Below are positions 22,730 to 33,314 of a stretch of 57,132 nt of DNA, one piece after another. The stretch lies in assembly GCA_022496185.1 (NCBI GenBank), contig WTXG01000229.1, forward strand, positions 1 to 57,132, given 5' to 3'. The stretch is from Multifurca ochricompacta. Lineage: Eukaryota > Basidiomycota > Agaricomycetes > Russulales > Russulaceae. A program made the translations under genes and the position numbers. The notes under the pieces are model-generated. The model worked only from the letters and a program-made list of their open reading frames with translations. It was not told the DNA's origin and made no database searches. How positions within the stretch are numbered: the first letter of the stretch is position 1; every line of letters begins with the position of its first letter.

Positions 22730-23555
22730 GTGCTATGCTTCAGAACTTAAAAAAGTCCTGCCTCTGATGTGTGACTTCTAAGTAGTATAGCAGTCTGTCT
22801 ATCGCCACCTGTAACAAGTCCTAAGCCCACATCAGGGGGACATTGTGTAAACAGATGGGGAGTCATGTCATGGAGGAGCCAACCACAAGTTCCACTAGAG
22901 ACAAAGGGTATAGAGCCCTTCCTCTAGTGCTGGTGGTGGAGTCCATGATTAAGCCCTAGATGATTGGGGCCATGACTATAGTAGACTATTAGGTTTCCTC
23001 TGGTGGGGCAAACCCCCACAACATGGCAACAAATGCTTTTGCCCAGAGACAAAACCTTCTAGCTACTTTGTATATACTATAGTAGTGCAGCCTACTTGTA
23101 TTGAGCCCAAGCATCATGGGAGTGACTACCCATGCCTTGTTCTAGACCCTAAACTCTACCAGCAGGTCACTAAACCCAGCTTATGGATTGAGCCAAGCAT
23201 TGACTGGACCTAAAGCCTCAAGCCTTTTGGGCAAGTGGCCTACTAAAGCTATCTATGGGACAAAAACCCAGCTACAACTATGAATACTATTTACTTAGAG
23301 TGCACATGAGGAGCTCAAGGTGTTTCACCCACTTAGGGTCCCTCATCACCTCTTGCAAGAATCCCCTAAGGGACTAGCCATACAGATCAAGGTGGGCACA
23401 TAAAGCACACCACCTTGTGGACAGTTAAGGGCAAAATGTAAAGAAATTGAAGCTCACAAAGAAGACTGATTGGGGTGATTTGTCTTGAAGCTTTTGTGAG
23501 CTTGAAGAAGGTTTGGACTGATCAAAAAAGGAGACAGATCAGTAAAGCATGGCCA
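22730..23555 (-). other. Copia-1 untranslated leader
   Basis: Non-coding sequence homologous to the Copia-2 leader, ending at the GGTTATGGGCCC primer-binding site (23,556-23,567, minus). No other feature is seen. Confidence 0.7.
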
Positions 23556-23742
23556 GGGCCCATAACCTGTCAAACAGGCATGAGGTGCAGCATACTGACT
23601 GTGTGTTAGTGGGTTAGGCTAGAAGGACAAGTTATACTTCAGAGGTGAAGGAAACTCTATTATACTATACTACACACCTAGAAGGACAAGTTATCTACAA
23701 GAGATGGTTAGTCAAAGGTAAGGTAGTAAGCAGAGTATGAAG

Positions 23743-24255
23743 TGTTGACACAGGATGTGTCTGGAGATGCTTCAGGCATCTAAGGATTGCTTCAGCTGTA
23801 GATAAGATTAGATTAGGTTCTGGAGTTTCAGACTTTTTTACAATATCTTTATTACATTTCTTTCTCACCTTACTCAGCTGATTAGTGATGTACTTAGTAA
23901 TGCACAGTAAGCATGTGATATCTCTTTGGCCAATGGCCTTTATCCCTCATTGTTTATTGTCCAGCACTTATGGACTTATTCCCAGTGCACACAGACCATT
24001 TCCCCTGGCCCCCATGGGTATATAAGGGTGTCTGTTTCATCTCTTACACTTCAGAGTTCCTTCTATCTCTGAAGTGTAAGTCCCATTTACTTTACTCTCT
24101 ACTTCCTTTAGACTAACACTTCTTATAGTACTTGTCTTTTCTAGGTCAGTAGTGTAGTAATATAGAGTTCCTTCTATCTCTGAAGTTACTTGTCTTTTCT
24201 AGCCTAACCTGCTACTAACCACAGTCAGTATAACCAGCAGCATGATTGTTTGACA
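23743..24255 (+). repeat. solo LTR-F in opposite orientation inside Copia-1 5' LTR
   Basis: TGTTGACACAGG...ATTGTTTGACA, 513 bp, TSD TGAAG (23,738-23,742 and 24,256-24,260). It is the reverse complement of the family it landed in, which creates a local inverted repeat around ACTTCAGAG. A GGTATATAAGGGTGTCTG box lies on the plus strand near 24,015. Confidence 0.93.
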
Positions 24256-24509
24256 TGAAGGACTTACACTTCAGAGGTGAAGGAAACTCTGAAGTGTAAG
24301 AGACAAAACAGACACCCTTATATACCCACAGGGGCCAAGGGAAATGGTCTGTGTGCACTGGGAATAAGTCCACAGGTGCTGGACAAAGTCCAAATAATAA
24401 ACAAGAGGGATAAAGGCCATTGGCCAATGGTAATCACATGCTTGTACATCATTACTAAGGTACATCAGTCAGCTACTGTGGAACATAAGAAAGAAAGTAA
24501 TAATGATAT

Positions 24510-25430
24510 TGTAACGGGTGAAGCTCCATGTACACTTAGAAACAGGAAGGGCTAAGATGGAAGTGACCTAAGTTGTTGGGCATACCATGGAGGCAAATGT
24601 CATGCATCAAGCAATGACCAGGAACTGTGTCACCCACAGTGGTTTATTCAACCACGATGACAGTGTTCTGAAACTGGAAGAAGCTGCAGCCCCAAGAGGA
24701 CAAGATCCAAAGGATCGAGTCACACAGGGAGGCAGTATATGATTAGCACTATGTATCAAACTCTGTAGACAGTTGCTCACCTGCAGCCCCAAGAGGACAA
24801 GATGGGGGCTACAGGCTGTTACAGGGGGTCTTATATACATTTCTCAGTGTAACAAGGTAAGCAGTAGGTGTAAGCAAGAATCAGCAAGTATCAGTCAGCT
24901 GTATTGCTGACTGAGCCTTATCTTTGTGATTCATAAGCTGCTTTACTCTGCTGACTGATCATACTCCCACATTATGACATCATAATGATGTCACTGTGGA
25001 GTAGATAACTGATATGTAGTCTAGCCCTTAGGTCTGGAACATGTCTATCTACTGATACATGTGATTCTGTGCTATAATTGGCCATGGCCCAACCTGGGCC
25101 CTTATCTAGAGCTCCACTTACCTAGAACCTTCTAGGCTGGACTCCTCTTATCTTGATAGCAGCTCTACTTGGTCTAGAACTGTCTAGGCTGTGGGGCCTC
25201 TGCTTTATTGTGGTAAACACAATAGAAAGTCGACTTGTTATTGTTGAGTGGCTCTTGTCATGTGATTTGCTGACTAAGCAGCATGTGACTATTACATGTG
25301 ACTTGGTCACATGATCCCATGTCATGACTACATTCCCATGATCACATGTTGAGACTGCTGGGTTATCTTCCCACAGTCATGTGATCCAAAAAGGGGAAAA
25401 GAAAAGGAAAAATAAAGTAGAGCTGTGACA
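24510..25430 (-). repeat. LTR-G, 921-bp solo LTR inside Copia-1 5' LTR
   Basis: TGTAACGGGTGAAGC...GAGCTGTGACA with perfect TSD GATAT (24,505-24,509 and 25,431-25,435). The minus strand carries TATATAAGACCCCCTG, like the LTR-E promoter box, so I take it as minus-oriented. It is a single copy in this window. Confidence 0.88.
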
Positions 25431-26887
25431 GATATGATAAAAAGTCTGAAACTCTGATATCTAATCTAGTCCACAAAGTAGCTAATCTAATCTCCTGATG
25501 CCTGAAGCATCACTGAACACATTCAGTGTTCAACACTATCTACTGACCTAGACAAAGACATTCTATATACAAGAGTTAGTCTTAAGGTATTGTTACAACA
25601 CCACTCTTTTCCCTTCCTCACACTGAGCCGGCTCCCTTACACCACCCTTGACCTTTCCCCTTCACTAAACCACTGTCTCCTGCCCTCTTTGGCCCCTGAT
25701 CCCTGATGCCCTTGGTATGCTGCCTTGGGACCTTCTTGATGCCTGTGGTCTGTGTGCCCAGGACCTTACCCTGATGCCTGTGACCTGTTGCTCACAGGAC
25801 CAACCTCCCTTGCCACCATTTACACCTAACCTGATTGTTATGCTCAGCAGGGCACTCTGTGTGCAACATGCACAGGTCGATGCGGGTCCATTGCCTCAGC
25901 CAGGAGCCTAGCTTGGTAAGGCTAGGCTCCAGGCTACTGTCTAGCTTCGGAGTGGACTAAAGGTTGGTGCTATAACCAAGCACAGAGGGAGACAGGATGA
26001 GTCAACCAAAGGGAGCTAATCCCCTAAGGCTGTTAAGCAGGGATGAGGCCCAGTTGCCGTGCCAGAGGCACACCAAGCACACTGGGGACCTAGGAGGCGG
26101 CAGAGGGGTTCAAAGAGAAGGGTACACACCCATTGCCAGAGGCAATGGGAGGTCCCTTCAAGGATCTCAAGGATGTAAGGAAGGGGAAAGGGCTTCTGAT
26201 GTATTGGGGTCTAAGATCTCTAGGCTGAAGGCACAAGAGGTCAAATCTGGGGTCGTACAAACTGTCTACAGGGTCTTATATACTGTATGGGGGTCTAGTC
26301 TGTAGCTAATCCAAGATGGGGTCAGAGTCCTTATTGTCCAATAGATAAGAGGTCAAATATAGTCCATGATAAGGATAAGCCTTATCAGAAGCATAATCAT
26401 GTGGGGCAGCCCCACAGGAGTCATATCAGTGTGGGAGGATTCCCACCAGGGTCAGGGGTGAATGGGGAGATGACAGGCCCCATAGAAGTTGGATCAGTGT
26501 GGGAATACTCCCACAGGAGTCAGAGGAGAGGGTCGAGTGACTGATGGGTCAGATGATCTAAGGGGTCATGATCAAGGTCCATGGTCACATGGTCAAAGGG
26601 GTCATGTGGTCTGAGGTCATGTGGTCAAGGGTCACATGGCAGGTCATGGCTTTGAGTCCATGTCATGTGCCTACTAGGGCATAGCACGAGTCCAGGTAAC
26701 TCGTGAGTTTTTTGAGTAGAGCTGTGGGAAAACTCGCGGGTATTGATACTCGCGGATCCGGGTGATCCATGGGAAAATACTCATGCGGATCCGGGTATTG
26801 ATTTTGGCACCCCAGGTACCCGCACGGGTACTCGTGGAATACTCGTGGGAATATTATTATATAAAATTATTTTTTTACTAGGCTCAT

Positions 26888-26985
26888 CAACCTAGAACAG
26901 AAATGGCTGAAACATGGATTGAACCTAAGACCTCTGGGAACAAGCTCAGTCCAGTGCTCTAACCACTAAGCCACCCAGTCTCACT
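26888..26985 (-). other. tRNA-like A-box/B-box segment in hAT-a
   Basis: On the minus strand GGCTTAGTGGTTAGAGC (A-box/D-arm) is followed some 40 nt later by GGTTCAATCC (B-box/T-arm). It shares AGAGGTCTT-GGTTCAATCC with the better-preserved tRNA-like insertion at 33,019-33,090. The acceptor stem does not pair, so this is not a functional tRNA; it could be a captured SINE head. Confidence 0.6.
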
Positions 26986-27029
26986 GGCAAAGACACACAA
27001 TATATTATATATAGGGTTATGCAGAATTG

Positions 27030-27490
27030 ATTTTATCACTTGTATCTATTTAATTGTCAACGTGTTTTGATCTTATCACTTGTATTATCTTAGATGTATA
27101 TCTTTAGTATCTAATTAATTGTGAATGCATTTTTGATCTTATCACTTAGATGTACATCCCAAGTATCTAATTAATTGTGAACGCATTTTTGATCTTATCA
27201 CTTGTATTAGATGTATATCCTAAGTATCTAATTAACTGTGAACGCATTTTTGATCTTATCACTTAGATGTATATCCTAAGTATCTAATTAACTGTGAATG
27301 CATTTTTGATCTTATCACTTAGATGTACATCCTAAGTATCTAATGAATTGTGAACGCATTTTTGATCTTATCACTTAGATGTACATCCTAAGTATCTAAT
27401 TAATTGTGAACACATTTTTGATCTTATCACTTAGATGTATATCCTAAGTATCTAATTAATTGTGAATGTGTTTTTGATCTTATCAATTAG
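27030..27490. repeat. tandem array of about 8 units of about 56 bp in hAT-a
   Basis: The unit contains TTGATCTTATCACTTAGATG, then TATATCCTAAGTATCTAATT and AATTGTGAAYGCATTT. GATCTTATCA(C/A) recurs about every 56 bp (61 bp where TGTAT is inserted). A single unit-like sequence is present in hAT-c at 30,403-30,447. Confidence 0.88.
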
Positions 27491-30400
27491 GCGTGATCCT
27501 GGCATCTCTGTACTGACGTGTGCTGACGCGTGCATTCTTAAGCCTACCTTCCTAGATAGGAAGGCATGCATGGTCTGATCGGCGTGCCCCACACTTCGCA
27601 TTTTTTCGCGTTTTTTCGCATTTCTATAGATATTGTAACTGATTCTTGTTTTATTTTGGATCGGATGCATGATCTGACTTGAAACTTCGTGGGATTGTAG
27701 TAATATATATATTCTTTCTGTGTATGCAAGATGAAGATCTCTGGCTGCCTCAAACCTTACAAGTAAACCTACGAGTATACCCACGAGTACTCGGATCCGT
27801 GCAAGTATAGGACTCGCGGCTCCAGGTGATCCGTGGGAACATACTCATGCGGATCCGAGTATGGGATTATCTAATCTAAATACCCACGAGTTCGGATCCA
27901 GGTAACTCACGAGTGCACTCGTGCTAGGCCCTAGTGCCTACAGGTCACGTGGTCTGGAGGGGTAAGTACAAGCCAAAGTTGTCTAGTCAGGTTTGGCAGG
28001 GACAGTGTCAGAGATCCCATGGGTGTCAGCCACAGGGACAGGGCATGGATGCTGGCCAAGACAGAGGCCGAGTATCAGGGGAAGAGGGAATGCAGCCATC
28101 AGCACAGTAGCTGAACTAGTAGTGAGTCAGGTGCAGGTGTCAAGGGCAAGGGGTCCTGAGAGCATCATGTCACAGGCATCAGGGTGGGGTCCTGGGCATA
28201 TAAGCCACAGGCATCAGGTAGGGTCCCAAGGTGGCAAGTCAAGGGCATCAGGTCAAAGGTCCTAGGTGCAAGGTCATAGGCATCTGGGTTCTGGGGCCAA
28301 AGTGGTCAAGAGATGGTGGAGTAAGGGAGTGGACAGTCAAGTGTGGGAAAAGGGGAGGGGCACAGTATGAGGGTCAGGAAAAGAGTAGGTTCATAACACT
28401 GATGGTAGTTCTGCTGCTATACTGTTGGATGTACATCACCCTTCCTTATTGCCTTGGCTTATGCCTTGGCCAGTACCCCTGTCCCTGTGCTTGACACCCA
28501 TAGGATCTCTGACACTGTCCCTGCCAAACCTGACTCTGCACACAAGACAACTTTGGCTTGCATTTGCCCCTCCAGACCACATGACCTGTAGGCACATGAC
28601 ATGGACTCAAAGCCATGACCTGTCATGTGACCCTTGACCACATGACCTCAGACCATGTGACCCCCTTGGACCATGTGACCTTGGGCTTTGATCATGACCC
28701 CTTAGATCATCTGACCCATCAGTCACTTGACCCTCTTCTCTGACTCCTGTGGGAGTATTCCCACACTGATCTGACTCCTGTGGGACCTGTCATTTCCCCA
28801 TTCACCCCTGACCCTGGTGGGAATCCTCCCACACTGATATGACTCCTGTGGGGCTGCCCCACATGATTATGCTTCTGATAAGGCTTATCCTTATCATGGA
28901 CTATATTTGACATCTTATCTGCTATTGGATGATAAGGACTCTGACCCTGTTCCTGATTAGCTACAAACCAGACCCTCATACAGTATATAAGACCCTGTAG
29001 ACAGTTTGTACACCCCTAGATTTGACCTCTTGGGCCTTCAGCCTAGAGATCTTAGACCCCCAATACATCAGAAGCCTTTTCCCCTTTTTTGCATCCTTGA
29101 GATCCCTGCAGGGACCCCCATTGCCTCTGGCAATGGGTGTGTACCCTTCCTTTTGAACCCCTTTGCCACTCCCTAAGGGCTCCAGTGCACTTGGTGTGCT
29201 TCCAGCACAGCAACTGGGCCCTGTCCCCACTTAACAGCCTTAGGGGATTAGCTCCCTTTGGCTGGCTCATCCTGTCTCCCTCTGTGCTTGATTATAGCAC
29301 CAAACCTTAACCGATTCCGAAGCTAGACAGTGCCCAGAGTCTAGCCTTATTGTGCTAGGCTCAAGGCTGAGGTAATGGACCCATGCTGACCCATGCATGC
29401 TGCACAGAACACTCCACTGAGTGTAACAGGTATGATAGAGAGTAAAGTAAAAGGAACTTATGCTTCAGAGGTAGAAGAAACTCTGAAGTGTAAGGGAGGA
29501 AACAGACACCCTTATATACCCCAAGGGATGGTCTGTGTGCACTGGGAATAAGTCCACAAGTGCCAGACAATAAACTAAGAGGGAGAAATGCCATTGGGCA
29601 AAGGAGAATCACATGTAAACTATGATTACTAAGTCTATCAGTAAGCTGCTGAGTAATGTGAGAAAGAAATGTAATAATGATAACATAAAAAGTCCAATAC
29701 TCCAAGATCTAATCTAATCAGACAGCAAAACTGAAACTCAGATGCCTGAAGCATCTCCAGATATGTCCTGTGTCAACATGATCTGATCAGCACACCCTGC
29801 ATTTCATGTTTTTTTGTGTTTTTTCATGTTTGTATAGATAACACAACTGATTCTTGTCTCAATTTAGATCAGACACATGATCTGACTTGAAATTTTGTAG
29901 GATAGTAGTTATATGAATATAGTTTCTGTATAAGCAATTTTGAATGTATCTGATGGCCTCAAGTCCTACAAATGCATCATTTTGCACATTCTGTGCATTC
30001 TGTGCAGTTTTCAACAGGCATCTTTCATGTTATCTACATTATATGACAGCATTATATTATAGCAAAGGCATTGTGAATTTAATGACATAAAAAGACCAGT
30101 TTTTATCAGTCTTCTGGTGATGCTTGAAAGTCTAAGACCAGTAACTGCATGAAGTGAAAAGTCCATTAACCATAACCATGGTTCAGTCTTTTTTCAGTTA
30201 GGTTTGGTCTAGTTCCAGTTATTTTTTGGTTAAGCTAACCAGACCTTCACACCCTATTCAATAGAGTGATAGCAACTACTTTATTACAGTAGTTATACAG
30301 TGGCTTTTATATACATTCTATGTACTATATCAGCTACTAGATTAAATGAATGCATTATCTCATTATCTTGTTTAATGATGTGATTTGATTGTATGTCAGA

Positions 30401-31527
30401 TTTTAGATGTATATCCTAAGTATCTAATTAATTTGTGAATGCATTTCTGTTGTGTTATCTATGCATGATCACAATCATGTTGGACCAATGGAAGATCACA
30501 GCTGTGATTGTTAAGTCAACCTTCCTTAATAGGAAGGAGATCAGACCAATATGCTGGTCCATGTGATGCAATGTAGTTGCTGCCCTATGCAGCCTGTAGA
30601 TACATGCAGGCCTTGTTTCAGTAAACTAATTTGATAATTAGATTATAGAATAGCCTTAAGTAGTCTAGAGTGTATTTTAGATAGTGCCAGACCAGCAGAA
30701 TTGATTGCACATTAATCAAACAGTTGCATCATGATTTTCAAGAGAGTGGATCACTGATAACACTTTTATTCTACACCACACTGTTGATCTGCTTTGATAT
30801 TTCATAGGATAACACTAGAATATATTCACAGAAACCCTGTAGCATACATCAAATGAACTCTTGTCATTTGTTTGCTACAGATGTATTTTATCATTACATT
30901 TCTGCTGATCTTGTCAATGACTGATGACCACTTATATCTGCCAAACCTGCTTGTTACAGTCCCTGCCGAGTAACCCCATTTTCTTCACCCTTCCCAATGA
31001 CGACCCCTCTTTACCACCTACTCTGCACTTCCTGATTATGTCTCCATCCTGGGACCCATCATGTGCCCTACTCCCATCCCCATGACTCACTTTGGACTTG
31101 TTGATGTGCAGTTTACCTATGTTTGCCTCTTTATCTCCTTATCTCTTTATCTCCTTATCATTACAACCAGACACTTACTTAATCCCCTATCAGAAGCAAG
31201 GCTTTATGCCATCTGCTTTCGTATATTTGGGCCCACTTGACTCCATTGTTCTTATCTCATAGGCGCTCACTAGATTACGTATATAAGTCTGCCATAGCTA
31301 CATTGTAGACTCCAGACCTGACTTATTGAATACATTGGTGCTTGTCTTCCAGACATCCCCTTGGATCTCTGACTCATTCGTCTCAGTGCTTTCGGCACTC
31401 TTCCACTCAACATCATCTTAGAGGACAGCCCCTTTGACTTTGACTTCTCCCAGTAAACTCCAAGGAGCCTTATTGGTCCCTTACCTGAAACCACGAATTA
31501 CGCTGTCACACAAGTCATGTGGAACAT

Positions 31528-32123
31528 TGTTACGAACCCCGTTGCGTCATCTTATTTTCTTTCTCCATCACATGACATACCATTTGGCCCTGTTTGCCTC
31601 TTTGTTGACTGTGTTATGATGGGTGTTGTACTTGTTTGCCCCTTATCTATGACTCGACTTCTTGCTTATCTGTGACTCATACTTTACATCAGAACTCTTA
31701 CGTATTTTCCCACCAGAATCGCGACTATACCAGATCCATCTACGTATATTCTCACCTGGCCCACATTGACTCCGTTCCCCATTCGGTTACATTATGACTT
31801 TGTTGATACATCGAGTACGACACTCCGATTCAGACTCCAATCTCTATTACATATATAAGGCCTGCCTAGATAGCCTGTATACCTTAGACTCAACTTCTTA
31901 ATTGACTTGGTGCATTACCTTCTGGGTGATCTCTAAAGACCCGACTCTAGAATCATCTCAGTGCTTTTGGCACTCTTCCGCTCACCAGTACTCGGGGATT
32001 AGCTCCTTGGTATTGACTCATCATCCGATCTCTGTGTACTTGAAAGACAGTACACCCCTGACTTCGTAGTTCTGCTACACGACTTATCACACATTGTGAC
32101 GAACACCTGCACCAGGTGTTACA
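31528..32123 (+). repeat. Gypsy-3 5' LTR (family B)
   Basis: TGTTACGAACCCCGTTG...GGTGTTACA. TATATAAGG lies at about 31,852-31,860, and the copy of the priming motif here reads AGACTCAACTT (31,886-31,896), one CpG change from the 3' LTR version. Confidence 0.96.
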
Positions 32124-32125
32124 TT

Positions 32126-32136
32126 AAGTCGAGTCT
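32126..32136 (+). other. Gypsy-3 self-priming primer-binding site
   Basis: AAGTCGAGTCT starts 2 nt after the LTR end and is the exact complement of AGACTCGACTT at 39,642-39,652, which lies 34 bp after the start of the TATATAA box (39,608-39,614). This predicts that the first ~11 nt of the transcript fold back as the minus-strand primer, as described for Tf1. Confidence 0.78.
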
Positions 32137-32950
32137 CTCCCCACTGTGGCTTCGTCCAGCCACAGTCAGACCTTGCACAACAAAGAACTTATCGACCGCC
32201 GAGACGAGGATAATCTTTCACAACAAGTCCTTGGCTCTGCCGTCTGGAAAGACTTTGAAACCAAGTTTGGATACTACGTCTATCACGACGATCAGTACCA
32301 GCCAGTTGAATATGACGAACAGAAACAGGTCTGGTACCGTATCCGTTACTCTAGAAGCCACCGTTCCTGGGTTACTACAGGACCTGCCCCGCCAGAGTAT
32401 GGCCTAGGACCTTGGAGAGAGAATCCTCCAGCCATCGTCACCGACTCAGAAACAGAAGAATACATTGAAGAAAGCAGCGAAGATGCACAAGTTATAGCCA
32501 CAGATTTTACGGCTCAAACAGTTGCACCAGAGAGTACTACATTCAGAACATCTGCTTTAGTCTCTCCCCAGATTGTACGACAGACCTCAGACACCCTGAC
32601 TATCATTCATCCAACAATGTCGACCATTGCTGCACAATTACCAGATCCCGCTCCAGTTGTCCCTGCTCCGAACCTCCCCCCCCCCATCAGGATGCCTTAC
32701 GGGAGTCCTGCCAACTACGTTCACCGGTGACCGATCTCAGAGCAAAAAGTTCATGCTCGAGTTTGAGACGTTCAAAAACTTCAATCATGACATCCCACAA
32801 ATTGTGAACCCCTTCCAACGCACCAACCTCTTCCTCTCACTTATCAGAGGGGATTCCGTTGACGACTGGACAATGGAGCAGATAGAATGGCTGAATGACA
32901 GAGTTACAGCTGGAATCAGAACCACAGATGAGGATCTGTGGGATGTAGTG

Positions 32951-33169
32951 TTGGCCCACACGCACTCCGGCAAAGGGACCTTAAGCAAGACCCTAACCCA
33001 CGCTCTAGAAAAGGAATGGCCACGTTGGGGATTGAACCCAAGACCTCTGGACAATCCAGGTCCGGCGCTCTAACCACTGAGCTACACGGCCTGGGTTCTA
33101 CATGGAGCATAACCTTATATACCAAGGTCATGTGAGAGTTGCATCGTGCGGCACTACACTTGTGTCAAC
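32951..33169 (-). mobile_element. tRNA-like, SINE-like insertion in Gypsy-3 gag
   Basis: A 219-bp segment with an 8-bp TSD, ATGTAGTG (32,943-32,950 and 33,170-33,177), cleanly interrupts the gag frame present in Gypsy-2. On the minus strand it contains a 72-nt tRNA-like block (33,019-33,090) preceded by about 80 bp with a TATATAAGG motif and followed by about 70 bp. It has no terminal inverted repeat and no obvious A-rich tail. A tRNA-derived SINE is my preferred reading. Confidence 0.7.
33019..33090 (-). other. tRNA-like block, good acceptor and T arms, poor anticodon arm
   Basis: GCCGTGT pairs with ACGTGGC (7 pairs, two G-U); the D-arm is GCTCAGTGGTTAGAGC; the T-arm is TTGGG-TTCAATC-CCCAA. 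The anticodon region gives only GGAC/GTCC around CTGGATT, with two extra nucleotides before it. A-box and B-box match pol III promoters. Not called as a functional tRNA gene because of the irregular anticodon stem and its position in a recent insertion. Confidence 0.6.
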
Positions 33170-33314
33170 ATGTAGTGGCACAAAGATTTAAAGACGCCTT
33201 CACGGATGGGCAGGCCAAACAGAAAGCCGCCAGAGAACTGAAGTCCCTCAAAATGGAGAGAGGGGACTTGGATGGCTATGTAGCCAGATTTCGCAACCTG
33301 GCCAAGAGAGCGGG

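Larger units (their letters stand above)
11089..25535 (-). mobile_element. Copia-1: Ty1/copia element, 5' part, heavily interrupted
   Basis: On the minus strand the order is 5' LTR (23,568-25,535 with two insertions), half-tRNA primer site, leader, gag (21,122-22,723, split by LTR-H), the gag/protease junction (split by LTR-E1 and Copia-2), integrase (11,399-12,205) and a linker cut by Gypsy-2 at 11,088. RT and the 3' LTR are not in the window. It is CpG-poor compared with the gypsy elements. Its 5' LTR is followed by CTATC (25,536-25,540) and older copia LTR sequence, so Copia-1 itself inserted into an LTR. Confidence 0.87.
23568..25535 (-). repeat. Copia-1 5' LTR (family F) with two nested solo LTRs
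   Basis: LTR pieces at 23,568-23,742, 24,261-24,509 and 25,436-25,535 join into one family-F LTR (TGTCAAACAGG...CAGTGTTCAACA). The joints are marked by perfect TSDs TGAAG and GATAT of the two inserts. A minus-strand TATATAAGGGTG box lies in the middle piece. Confidence 0.9.
26675..27933. mobile_element. hAT-a: non-autonomous hAT-like element inside LTR-E2
   Basis: Ends are TAGGGCATAGCACGAGT and, inverted, TAGGGCCTAGCACGAGT (16 of 17 identical). The flanking GTGCCTAC (26,667-26,674 and 27,934-27,941) is a perfect 8-bp TSD, confirmed by LTR-E1, which has this octamer once at the empty site. No transposase frame is present. Subterminal regions are full of ACTCGTG/ACTCATG and GGATCCG repeats. 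Inside are a tRNA-like box pair and a 56-bp tandem array. Confidence 0.93.
25836..28398 (-). repeat. LTR-E2, solo LTR inside E3, opposite orientation, split by hAT-a
   Basis: In minus reading TGTTATGAACCTAC...GCATAACA; TSD CTGAT (25,831-25,835 and 28,399-28,403) is perfect. Without the hAT-a insert it is the reverse complement of LTR-E1 over its whole length, nearly identical. E1 and E2 thus form a long inverted repeat of about 1.3-kb arms some 12 kb apart. Confidence 0.93.
25591..29428 (+). repeat. LTR-E3, solo LTR split by LTR-E2
   Basis: Parts 25,591-25,835 and 28,404-29,428 join into one LTR-E (TGTTACAACACC...GAGTGTAACA). Outer TSD GGTAT (25,586-25,590 and 29,429-29,433) is perfect. Its sequence differs from E1 and E2 at many CpG/TpG sites, consistent with greater age. 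Confidence 0.92.
25541..29778 (-). repeat. remnant of an older family-F LTR, host of LTR-E3 and of Copia-1
   Basis: The short piece 25,541-25,590 (TTCTATATACAAGAGTTAGT) and the long piece 29,434-29,778 (ACTTATGCTTCAGAGG...TGTGTCAACA) are two parts of a copia LTR, split by LTR-E3 with TSD GGTAT. The first part of this LTR is missing, as expected if Copia-1 inserted into it and its far end lies outside the window. Confidence 0.78.

Noticed and set aside
27030..27490. CRISPR-like array
   Set aside because: Direct tandem repeats without unique spacers, in a eukaryotic transposon.
33019..33090. functional tRNA gene
   Set aside because: The anticodon stem is irregular with extra nucleotides and it lies within a recent 219-bp insertion; better read as a tRNA-derived repeat.
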